In this document: positions 1 to 7,380 of the stretch, piece by piece | How positions within the stretch are numbered: position 1 is the stretch's first letter | Layout of the letters: each line of letters opens with the position of its first letter | Assembly (NCBI GenBank): GCA_012523385.1 | Contig: JAAYIO010000034.1 | Location: 1-35,992, forward strand | DNA: 35,992 nt | Direction: 5' to 3' | From: Methanomicrobiales archaeon | GTDB taxonomy: Archaea; Halobacteriota; Methanomicrobia; Methanomicrobiales; Methanomicrobiaceae | The notes under the pieces: generated by a model | What the model was told of the DNA's origin: nothing | Databases searched by the model: none | What the model saw: the letters and a program-made list of their open reading frames with translations, nothing else | Program-made: the position numbers and the translations under genes

Positions 1-221
1 CTGTTGAGGCATGGGCCGTCCATCAGGCCGACAACACGAGTGCCATTCTCCATGAGGTGGCATCAGATGTTGAGGATACAAAGCCGGGCGAGAGCCGGTT
101 TGGGTCACGATTTAAAGGACCCGTGTATCGCTATCCTGCACCAGAAGATACGCCTAAGACGTGTCCCCCGGCACCCGAGGTAAAAAGTGCCAAAAAATCA
201 GATCTCTCACCGTGGTTTTAG
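1..221 (+). CDS. 3' fragment of an unidentified gene, possibly HD-domain hydrolase
   Basis: The reading frame that starts at base 3 is open from the window edge to a TAG at 219-221, giving about 72 C-terminal residues. The visible start contains HQADNTSAILHEV. An Ala-Asp-Asn followed by Ser-Ala and a hydrophobic helix resembles the last helix of HD-type phosphohydrolases, including YhaM-like exoribonucleases. The remaining tail is polar, rich in Pro and Lys, and ends SPWF. The active-site part of the gene lies outside the window, so the family is a guess from one short motif. The end of the gene is well supported. Confidence 0.45.
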   Translation, partial: VEAWAVHQADNTSAILHEVASDVEDTKPGESRFGSRFKGPVYRYPAPEDTPKTCPPAPEVKSAKKSDLSPWF

Positions 222-451
222 TCATCATAATTGTGCCACACCCGTTTTTGAATACACCGCTCAACGGTCACCCGCGTGACTTCCTGACCGCTCTTTTTAC
301 CACATTGATTGGTGAAACGTATAATGATGCAATGTGCTCCCTCAGGCAAATATTCAGGTGCAATGACTTTCAAAAAACTCGGGCGATATTTGGGACGTAG
401 CTAATACACAAAAAATAAGAGTAAATCTGGATTTCTGACATTTATACCAAA

Positions 452-1501
452 TTAATAAAATACGTGAACCGCCGCAGCCTTAAATGTCAGATAAACCGTG
501 TCGCCTTCAGCAATTCCAATATCATAAAGTCCCCGTTTTGTAAGAATTGTTATAAACGGTATGCCGACATCAACCTCTATCACTATCATTGACCCATTGT
601 TTGTAATAGACGTAATGATACCCGCAAACGAATTTCTCGCTGAAGAATCAATCGGCATTTTTGAGAGCATAATCTCTTCCGGCCGAACTGATGCATAAAC
701 TTCACCCTCAATATCCTTTGCGGAAGATGAAAATTTCAAATTCCCAACCGTAATGATTGAACTCCCTTTTCCGGAGGTGATGGTACCCCGGAATATATTT
801 TCAGCACCCACAAAACTGGCAGTAAAAGGAGAATTTGGTTTTGAAAACACTTCGTCCGGTTCACCTACCTGAATTATCTCACCATCGTTCATGATAGCCA
901 CCCGGTCTGCAAGGGAAAAGACCTCTTCAAAATTATGGGTTACATGAATAACCGTTGTTTTGTATTTTTGATGTAAAGTGCGGAGTTCTTTTCTGAGATT
1001 ATCCCGGGTTCTCCCGTCAAGAGCACTGAGCGGTTCATCAAGTAACAATATTTTTGGCTTCATAATCAGTGCCCTTGCAATCGCTGTCCGCTGTTTCTCA
1101 CCACCGCTTAATTTAAGGGTGTCTCTTTTTAGGAGATGCGTGATGCCAAGCATCTCAGTCATTTCATGAACACGTCTATCAATCTCTTCAGGACCGGTTT
1201 TTTCCGATTTTAAACCAAATGCAATATTATCATATACCGAGAGATGGGGAAAGAGAACAAAGTCCTGATACACCATAGACACTTTTCTCTTTTTTGGGTC
1301 GAGGAAGGTGATATCCCGCTCATTTAATTCAATAGTCCCCGAATCAGGGAGATATATCCCCGCAATTGCCTCCAGAAGGATGGTTTTTCCGGCGCCGGTT
1401 GGCCCGAGTATGACCATATACTCTCCATCCTCGATGTCCAGAGAGACATTATTAAGATGAAAATCCCCCAATGTTTTTGAAATATCTTTGATACGAAGCA
1501 T
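452..1501 (-). CDS. modC: Molybdate/tungstate ABC transporter ATP-binding protein
   Basis: This cytoplasmic ATPase powers oxyanion import. The 349 residues show Walker A GPTGAGKT at 33-40, Q-loop Q79, signature LSGGE at 131-135, Walker B ILLLDEP at 151-157 and the H-loop His189. A C-terminal region of about 120 residues fits the TOBE/MOP oxyanion-binding domain usual in ModC and WtpC, in which bound molybdate or tungstate inhibits the ATPase. The ATG overlaps the modB stop by one base (TGATG), so the two are translationally coupled. It is last in the modA-trmO-modB-modC order. ModC and WtpC cannot be told apart from sequence alone, and the metal preference is not visible. A short A-run at 410-415 would give a U6 tract after the stop. 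Confidence 0.88.
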   Translation of the reverse strand: MLRIKDISKTLGDFHLNNVSLDIEDGEYMVILGPTGAGKTILLEAIAGIYLPDSGTIELNERDITFLDPKKRKVSMVYQDFVLFPHLSVYDNIAFGLKSEKTGPEEIDRRVHEMTEMLGITHLLKRDTLKLSGGEKQRTAIARALIMKPKILLLDEPLSALDGRTRDNLRKELRTLHQKYKTTVIHVTHNFEEVFSLADRVAIMNDGEIIQVGEPDEVFSKPNSPFTASFVGAENIFRGTITSGKGSSIITVGNLKFSSSAKDIEGEVYASVRPEEIMLSKMPIDSSARNSFAGIITSITNNGSMIVIEVDVGIPFITILTKRGLYDIGIAEGDTVYLTFKAAAVHVFY

Positions 1502-2304
1502 CAGAACATCCCCGAACCGGATTTACCGCCAACCCGCTCAAATAGGAAGAGCGAGACAATGGCAATTATTATCAAAATGGTTGCTGCCGAGGTTGCCAAT
1601 GCAAGATTTCCCGTAGACATATTTAAGAAAACGGCAACCGGAAGGGACTCTGTTTGCATTCTTGTTGCACCTGCAACCAGCAATGCCGCACCAAATTCCC
1701 CTATTCCCCGTGACCAGGTAATAACAGTGGCGGCCATGAATCCATTCTTTGCCATGGGAAGTGTTACCCGCCTAAATGCCTCGAATTCAGAACACCCCAG
1801 AGTTCTCGCAACGTGTTCATACCGCGGGTCAATAGATTCAAAGGTAGATTTCATGATCCTAAGCATAAAAGGCAGGTTAACAAAAAATTGTGCAACAATA
1901 ATGCCTAAAGGTGTGAAAATAAATTCAATTCCTATCTCTGCTAATGCATGACCTATCGGGGTCTGTGCAAACAGTAATAACAGTCCAACACCGGCAATAA
2001 GGGGAGGCAATGCAAGCGGGAGATTCAGAATGGTGTTCAGAAACGCTTTTTCTCTAAAATTATATCGTGCGAGTGCATATGCAGCGGGGACGCCGAAAAG
2101 GATGCAGAAAAAGGTTGATGTGAGAGAGGTTGCAAGAGAAAGATAGATTGCAAATTGAATCTCATCTGAAAAGAGTGAACTGATAAACTGTTCCGGTGAC
2201 GAATACGTCACAATAAGCAAAAGGACAATCAGAATAAAAGCGGTGAGGATGATACCTGCACCAATGCTTATCCTTCGGAGCCACGAATGGCCGCTTTCAC
2301 TCAA
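1501..2304 (-). CDS. modB: Molybdate/tungstate ABC transporter permease
   Basis: This 267-residue inner-membrane permease has about six hydrophobic segments; the first covers residues 14-33 and the last lies near the C terminus. The cytoplasmic EAA coupling loop is around residues 163-190 and contains RTLGCSEFEAFRRVTLP. The periplasm-facing stretch ATRMQTESLPVAVFLN is typical of archaeal ModB/WtpB. The only reasonable start is TTG at 2302-2304, eight bases inside the preceding trmO-like gene, with GGGAG upstream; no ATG lies near the N terminus. It pairs with the ATPase that follows at once and the binding protein two genes upstream. Confidence 0.88.
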   Translation of the reverse strand: MSESGHSWLRRISIGAGIILTAFILIVLLLIVTYSSPEQFISSLFSDEIQFAIYLSLATSLTSTFFCILFGVPAAYALARYNFREKAFLNTILNLPLALPPLIAGVGLLLLFAQTPIGHALAEIGIEFIFTPLGIIVAQFFVNLPFMLRIMKSTFESIDPRYEHVARTLGCSEFEAFRRVTLPMAKNGFMAATVITWSRGIGEFGAALLVAGATRMQTESLPVAVFLNMSTGNLALATSAATILIIIAIVSLFLFERVGGKSGSGMF

Positions 2305-2842
2305 TGTGAGTTCGCTCCCTGTCTCTTAACTCCCGTGGTGTCGCATTCCATTCTTCGATGTCATCAATATGCTTTTCATCCACCCATCCGCTCTTTACCT
2401 CATCACGGTGATCAAACCGATATACGTAAGGTTTGATATCAAGGAGCGGTGTGCCGTCGAGGATATCAACCGCACTGATTTTGAGACGGTTTCCGTTAAC
2501 CTCCAAGAGGTTGACGATGGAAAAACCAATAGGATTTGGGCGGTTGAAATGGCGTATTGAAAATATGCCTTTCGGACTTTCACAGTCTAAAAAGGGTTCC
2601 TGTATTAATTTTTCCCCGGTCGACTTATGAAAATGATACAGTAATATGAGATGGGAGAATTTCTCAATATCCTTTAATCCTTCAGTGTATTCAGGATAAA
2701 GTTCAATTTCACCTACAGAAGGATTGAATATCCCCTGTATTGGAGTATTTTCCTGTATGGTATGCTCAGAATGGATAACACCTATTGGTGTGTAGACGAT
2801 CTCTTTCCCTTTCCACTCATTGAGACTATTTTCTGAATCCAT
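2297..2842 (-). CDS. TrmO/TsaA-family SAM-dependent methyltransferase-like protein
   Basis: The 181-residue product resembles the TrmO (YaeB/TsaA) family. In bacteria TrmO N6-methylates threonylcarbamoyladenosine at position 37 of tRNA. Supporting stretches are the N-terminal YTPIGVIHSEH (17-27), RPNPIG (101-106) and LLDIKPY (133-139), the last matching the family's D-x-KPY block. The length fits the archaeal single-domain form. ATG at 2842 has AAGGAA upstream. It sits between modA and modB with its stop overlapping modB, so it is cotranscribed with an oxyanion transporter, which the tRNA function does not explain. It may modify tRNA, or it may have been recruited to a metal-linked role. Confidence 0.8.
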   Translation of the reverse strand: MDSENSLNEWKGKEIVYTPIGVIHSEHTIQENTPIQGIFNPSVGEIELYPEYTEGLKDIEKFSHLILLYHFHKSTGEKLIQEPFLDCESPKGIFSIRHFNRPNPIGFSIVNLLEVNGNRLKISAVDILDGTPLLDIKPYVYRFDHRDEVKSGWVDEKHIDDIEEWNATPRELRDRERTHIE

Positions 2843-2911
2843 TATGTATTCCTTCTACCTACAGTTCTGTAAATAGTGAGATAATAACTGTTCTGAAGCG
2901 ACAAAAAAGGG

Positions 2912-3733
2912 TTAGTTTTCATATTTATCGTTTGGATATATGACGAATCCGTGTTTTGCAAAGATTGCCTTTCCGCCATCATCTGCTTTCATAAATTCTA
3001 TGAACGCTACTGCAACGTCAGGCTGTTTCGAGAAGGTAAGACTCCCCACAGGAACCGTTTTGATTACGTTCAATTCATTGGGGATTTTGATAATCTCCAT
3101 TGTTTCAGGATTATACAGTTCCTCCCAGATAATTGAGCCATCTGCCTGTCCAAGCATAATGTCAGTTACCAGTTCGTTTGCGGTTGTTCTTCTCCCGATA
3201 ACATTCTTGCTCGCAGCATCTTTAATTCCGGCTTTGGTAAATATTTGATTCGCCAGTTTTCCCAGAGGCATGGCCTCGGGGTCTCCCAGTACCAATTTGA
3301 CACCTGGTTTCGCGAGGTCCTCGAGTGATTCAATTCCTGCAGGATTGCCTTTTGGCGTAACAATCACCGGTATATGGTAGGCGAGTATTGCTTCTTCTGC
3401 AATGAATCCCTTAGCTTTTGCCTCATCGAAGTCCATTGACGCACCCGGAAGATACACATCACCTTTTTTGGTGAGTTCCATCTGGGCTAAGAGATGACCT
3501 GAACCTGCAAAGTTATAGGTGACCGGGATGCCGGTTTTTTCTTGAAATGCAATCCCTGTCTCTTCCATCGGAATTCTCATTCCCGCACCGCAATAGACCA
3601 GAATTGGATCTTTTTCTACCGCAGTATCATCTGAAGCGATGCATCCACACACAAGCGCCGCACCGCACAAGAACAGTGCTATCAGGATAGTCGAAGTTAG
3701 TAGCCTCATTGTATGATTATTATCTTTATTCAA
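2912..3733 (-). CDS. modA: Molybdate/tungstate-binding lipoprotein of ABC transporter (ModA family)
   Basis: This extracellular solute-binding protein captures the oxyanion for ModBC. It has 273 residues from the ATG at 3733. A second ATG at 3709 (residue 9) begins directly at MRLLTSTILIALF and may be the true start. The signal peptide ends in a lipobox-like ALVCGC, so Cys31 is probably lipid-anchored. The mature part follows the ModA pattern: VYCGAGMRIPMEETG, then FAGSGHLLAQM, and later LGDPEAMPLG. It matches ModA better than WtpA. It is first in the operon. A U6 tract right after its stop (A-run 2903-2908) could attenuate the transcript and leave the binding protein in excess. Confidence 0.87.
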   Translation of the reverse strand: MNKDNNHTMRLLTSTILIALFLCGAALVCGCIASDDTAVEKDPILVYCGAGMRIPMEETGIAFQEKTGIPVTYNFAGSGHLLAQMELTKKGDVYLPGASMDFDEAKAKGFIAEEAILAYHIPVIVTPKGNPAGIESLEDLAKPGVKLVLGDPEAMPLGKLANQIFTKAGIKDAASKNVIGRRTTANELVTDIMLGQADGSIIWEELYNPETMEIIKIPNELNVIKTVPVGSLTFSKQPDVAVAFIEFMKADDGGKAIFAKHGFVIYPNDKYEN

Positions 3734-3784
3734 ATAATTAATAGGTTCTTTTTTGTTATCATTATTGACACGATAAATAACTAA

Positions 3785-3806
3785 GTTAATTAACTATAAT
3801 TAACTA
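3785..3806. promoter_or_regulatory. AT-rich dyad upstream of modA
   Basis: The perfect palindrome GTTAATTAAC (3785-3794) is followed by a partial repeat, TATAATTAACTA. It lies 52-73 bases upstream of the modA ATG at 3733, where a transcription factor could act on the modA promoter. AT-rich palindromes arise often by chance in such spacers, and no known archaeal Mo/W operator consensus can be matched. Confidence 0.25.
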
Positions 3807-3876
3807 AATCGAGGATTTTATTCCGGATTATACGTATATGATCGAAATTTCATCATGCATGAAACGGTATCGTTCG

Positions 3877-3883
3877 AAAAAAA
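3877..3883 (-). terminator. U7 tract after the moeA-PBP gene
   Basis: Seven A on the plus strand give seven U on the minus-strand transcript, about 20 bases past the stop of the moeA-PBP gene. Archaeal RNA polymerase ends transcription at such U-tracts without a strong hairpin. It separates the moeA transcript from modA. Confidence 0.45.
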
Positions 3884-3903
3884 GGATACTCAGAAAGATC
3901 CCG

Positions 3904-5769
3904 TCAGGGCAGTGTCCGTACGGTGCCCGTCAATGTGAGATCATATCCCCCCCGTGCCTCAAGCGCTTCTGCAAAAATCGGAGATGAGATTGCATCCACA
4001 AGAGCAGACATCAGAGGATTCGAGAGCATTGACTTCCGGAAAACGAGTTCATAGCGTTCCTTCGCAATTGGTACAAACTCAAGTCCGTATTGAACGGAAG
4101 TCAAATAGTTGCAGATGCCCGCATCAGCAGTGCCGGTCTTCACCGCTTCTGCTACGGCGAGATCACTGTTTACCTCATGCGTATATCCTTTAATTGTGAC
4201 TGGGTCAATACCACTATCTTTGAGTGCCAGATCAAAGAGTGTCCTTGAATCAGCACCAAGTTGACGGTTGATGAAGGTAACCTCAGTGAGATCCTTTAGC
4301 GTAACGGGATTCATTGAATCTTTTGAGACAATGCCCTGCTGAATCTCTGCAATGGTCACCAGTATCAGTTCCTCTTCCGGCAGATAGGTGATGAGGTCCG
4401 GGATATTATACTCACCATCTTGTGAGAGCATGTGCATCGGTGCAGCGTGGCAAACATTCTTTCGGAGTGCAAGAATGCCGCCCATATTTCCCTCATTCGC
4501 TATATGGAGTTTCACGCCATCTTTTTTCACGATGTTTGCCAGATGCCCAAGTGCCGGGTCATTCCACCCCGTGATGAATAAGGACGAATCGATGGTGGAC
4601 GAATCACCCGTCAGGACTACGGATACTTCAGTGCCCTCATCTATTCCCTCAAGCTGAGGGGGGATGTGCACATAGGCATTTGCACGCACCGGTGCCATCT
4701 GCACACCCGCACCCCTTGACTGTTGTGACCCAAGATAATGATCCTCAAAGCGCCCAACGGTCAAAAGCACAAATTCATCAAATCCCACGTCAGATGTCAG
4801 GGACTGGGCAAGCCTGACCTTCATGGTTTTTATCTCCGGAGACGGGAATCCCCATGCATTAAGAAGAGGGGCAACGAGTTCACGGAGCACTGCCTGAGCG
4901 GCTAGCGGATATCCAGGAAGACCAATAATAGGTTTATTATCAATTTTGCCAAGAATCACCGGCTTACCCGGTTTGATTGCCACACCATGAAAGAGAAGCT
5001 CTCCGAGTTCTTTGATCACTCCGGCAGTAAAGTCACGAGTACCCGCAGAAGAACCGGCAGAGACCACGAGCATATCATTCTCTGAAATCCCTTTGATAAT
5101 CGCCTCCCGAATCTTTTCCGGAACATCCGGCGTAATCGGATACCGCTTTGGTCTGGCACCGTGTTCTGCAAACCACGCATACGCCATACCCGTGTTACTC
5201 TCTACCACCTGACCGGGTTTTGGACGGGTACCAGGCATCACCAGTTCGCTCCCTGTCGGAATAAGCCCGACACGGACCATCCGTACCAGCGGGTCGGTGA
5301 TCCCGTATGTCCCAAGGGCACCGGTATCAAACGCACGGATGGTATGACCGGCCTGCAAGATCAGTTCTCCGGACCGGATGTCCTCACCAGCGGGCCGCAC
5401 ATTCTGCCACGGTCGGGCGGATTTTCGGACGATACATGTTCCATCCTTTTCCCAGATGTCCTCAATTAACACCAGTGAATCAAATTCAGTAGGGACAACA
5501 TTTCCGGTATTCAACCGCAAAAAATCGTTAATGATAACGGGGTGCTGTTCACTTGCACCTGCTGTGTCACCACTCCGCATGGCAATCCCATCCATGGCAG
5601 CTAAATTTACCTCAGGAACAGAATAGGGCGCAAATACAGGAACAGCCGTCACCCTGCCAACAGACTCAAACACGGGAACGGTCTCAGACATTTTTGGATC
5701 GGGAAATTCAGATGTAATGATCGATACCGCCTCTTCAAGCGATCGCTGAGAGAGATACCGGATTACCAC
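3904..5769 (-). CDS. MoeA-family molybdopterin biosynthesis protein fused to a substrate-binding-protein-like domain
   Basis: The 621-residue protein has an N-terminal MoeA domain of about 400 residues and a C-terminal domain of about 210. MoeA inserts Mo or W into adenylylated molybdopterin. Marks include AAMDGIA (57-63), SAGSSAGTRD (237-246), KPGKP (266-270) and GLPGYP (283-288). The C-terminal part, from about residue 400, resembles the periplasmic binding protein/LysR effector fold of COG1910 and has no export signal. This fusion is known in archaea and other prokaryotes; its ligand is presumed to be molybdate or tungstate, which is inference. The start is GTG at 5769, overlapping the moeA stop by seven bases. 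It is third in the order small protein-moeA-moeA-PBP. Confidence 0.9.
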   Translation of the reverse strand: MVIRYLSQRSLEEAVSIITSEFPDPKMSETVPVFESVGRVTAVPVFAPYSVPEVNLAAMDGIAMRSGDTAGASEQHPVIINDFLRLNTGNVVPTEFDSLVLIEDIWEKDGTCIVRKSARPWQNVRPAGEDIRSGELILQAGHTIRAFDTGALGTYGITDPLVRMVRVGLIPTGSELVMPGTRPKPGQVVESNTGMAYAWFAEHGARPKRYPITPDVPEKIREAIIKGISENDMLVVSAGSSAGTRDFTAGVIKELGELLFHGVAIKPGKPVILGKIDNKPIIGLPGYPLAAQAVLRELVAPLLNAWGFPSPEIKTMKVRLAQSLTSDVGFDEFVLLTVGRFEDHYLGSQQSRGAGVQMAPVRANAYVHIPPQLEGIDEGTEVSVVLTGDSSTIDSSLFITGWNDPALGHLANIVKKDGVKLHIANEGNMGGILALRKNVCHAAPMHMLSQDGEYNIPDLITYLPEEELILVTIAEIQQGIVSKDSMNPVTLKDLTEVTFINRQLGADSRTLFDLALKDSGIDPVTIKGYTHEVNSDLAVAEAVKTGTADAGICNYLTSVQYGLEFVPIAKERYELVFRKSMLSNPLMSALVDAISSPIFAEALEARGGYDLTLTGTVRTLP

Positions 5770-6971
5770 AGCATGACCTCCACAATTTCACCTTCTTCGA
5801 GCCCTTCACATCCGGCGGGGATTTTTATTACGCCGTCACTCTCTGCAATCGTATTCAAGAGACCCGACTTGCCAAAGAGAGGCACTGCCATTCCATCTTT
5901 ATTGAGATGAATACGGACATACTCCTCACGGCCTTTCTCAGACGGGATATTCTCGAAAAGGACGGCTTTTCTTGACTGAGCAAGGGCGGATGAATGACCA
6001 ACCATGACAGCAAAGAGGTGGCGAATAACGACGTTTAAGACCATGACAACCGCTGCTGGATGCCCCGGAATCCCTATCACCGGTGTAGTTCCTATGCGCC
6101 CGATGACCGTTGGCTTTCCCGGTGCAAGGGCAATCCCGTGGGCAAAAATCTCACCAACATCTTCCATAGCAACTGCAGTGACATCGTTTTTGTCTTTGGA
6201 ACTCCCCCCACTGATAAGAACAAGATCGCATTCAGAAGCAGCCTCACAGAGAAGATTTTTCATTGCCTCAACATCATCACGGACGATGCCATAGTCAACC
6301 GCAATCCCCCCATGCTTCTGCACATATGCACCGCACAGATAGGTATTCACATTACGCACCTGCCCAATGGCAGGCACGGTATCCACCGAGACAATTTCAA
6401 TACCCGTTGAAATAATACCTACCCGTGGTTTTCCCCGGACACACACAGATGTTGCTCCAACTGCCGCAAGCACGCCAATATCCTGGGGAGAGAGACGCCT
6501 GCCACCACGAAAGACTACCTTCCCTCGGGAGAAGTCTTCATTCTTCAGAATGACATTCTCCCCTACCGATGCGGGCCGCTTAATCAAAACACGATCACGC
6601 ACCTCCTCGGAGTGCTCAATCATAATCACTGCATCAGCACCGAGGGGCATCTGCCCTCCTGTGGGAATGTAGATGGCCTCGCCGGACTTCATGGAGAGTC
6701 TTTCTCCCGAACCCATCTGGATACGTCCCTTAATGGTCAGCATTGTGGGTTGTGCATCAGTGGCACTAACACTATCCGATGCAACAACCGCATACCCGTC
6801 TTTCCAGGAGCGGTCAAATCCCGGGATATCGATGTCAGAAACAACGTCACCTGAGAGAACCCGGTCACATGCATCCATAAGAGGCACAACTTCGCTTTCC
6901 ATCGGAGGAGCTATCTTTTTCATCAGGCCAATAGCGTCATCAACGGAGATCAGATTGAAAAATACACTCAT
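5763..6971 (-). CDS. moeA: Molybdopterin molybdenumtransferase (MoeA)
   Basis: This 402-residue single-domain MoeA catalyses metal insertion into the pterin cofactor used by FdhA and the FwdB-type subunits in this window. Visible marks are FDRSWKDGYA (about 52-61), an SGGSSKDKND segment in the MoCF-type domain, APGKPTVIG and GIPGHPAA; a short domain IV follows. The frame is open seven codons further upstream, but the ATG at 6971 is the better start because it shares an ATGA overlap with the stop of the small four-cysteine gene, indicating coupled translation. With the fused paralogue downstream there are two MoeA proteins. Archaea often keep two, possibly for Mo and W; the sequence does not show which serves which. 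Confidence 0.92.
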   Translation of the reverse strand: MSVFFNLISVDDAIGLMKKIAPPMESEVVPLMDACDRVLSGDVVSDIDIPGFDRSWKDGYAVVASDSVSATDAQPTMLTIKGRIQMGSGERLSMKSGEAIYIPTGGQMPLGADAVIMIEHSEEVRDRVLIKRPASVGENVILKNEDFSRGKVVFRGGRRLSPQDIGVLAAVGATSVCVRGKPRVGIISTGIEIVSVDTVPAIGQVRNVNTYLCGAYVQKHGGIAVDYGIVRDDVEAMKNLLCEAASECDLVLISGGSSKDKNDVTAVAMEDVGEIFAHGIALAPGKPTVIGRIGTTPVIGIPGHPAAVVMVLNVVIRHLFAVMVGHSSALAQSRKAVLFENIPSEKGREEYVRIHLNKDGMAVPLFGKSGLLNTIAESDGVIKIPAGCEGLEEGEIVEVMLW

Positions 6972-7153
6972 ATAAAGCAACCCAACTGGCATCCGCGTAG
7001 TTTGATCTGATGAGCATTACAGTAGTGGCCAATATCTTTCAGAGGGATATCATATTTTGTAGCTATCTCAAAAGCATGGGAACAGGTTAAAACATCCTGA
7101 ATATTTTCACCTTGAAAAATTTCACGAATTTTTTGCTTATAGGCTCTATCCAT
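6968..7153 (-). CDS. Small four-cysteine protein, first gene of the moeA operon
   Basis: This 61-residue protein has Cys at 24, 45, 55 and 59 and ends IKLRGCQLGCFI. It aligns along its length with the 60-residue protein at 34773-34955, all four Cys included (21, 42, 54, 58). Between the first two Cys, AFEIATKYDIPLKDIGHYCN resembles a short helix-turn-helix, so metal-binding and DNA-binding readings are both open. I do not recognise a named family. The stop overlaps the moeA ATG (ATGA), tying it to molybdopterin metal insertion. There is no Shine-Dalgarno sequence, but a TATA box sits about 28 bases upstream, suggesting a leaderless message. The matching paralogue makes this a real gene. Confidence 0.8.
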   Translation of the reverse strand: MDRAYKQKIREIFQGENIQDVLTCSHAFEIATKYDIPLKDIGHYCNAHQIKLRGCQLGCFI

Positions 7154-7175
7154 AAAGGAGTTCTGATGTACATCG

Positions 7176-7186
7176 TATTAAAATAT
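7176..7186 (-). promoter_or_regulatory. TATA box of the small protein-moeA operon
   Basis: On the minus strand this reads ATATTTTAATA, centred about 28 bases before the ATG at 7153. That is the usual archaeal distance from TATA to the transcription start, so the RNA should begin at or within a few bases of the start codon. Confidence 0.5.
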
Positions 7187-7380
7187 GGGTTATTATCTAA
7201 ACTTCTGAATTTGCAGAGAGTCTAAAGGACAGGAAACAAACCATAATGAAACAGACGTTGGCCGAGATAAAAATCTTCAATACCAAGAGTCAAAGAGGAA
7301 AGAGAAAACGTCACACAAAAATGCAGAAAATTTATCCCAATTATATCAAATTACGGATTGGCTCTACCATCTACCTTGGT

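Noticed and set aside
161..400. 79-codon open frame after the first partial gene
   Set aside because: Its start overlaps the end of the upstream coding frame, it has no ribosome site, and its composition is not protein-like.
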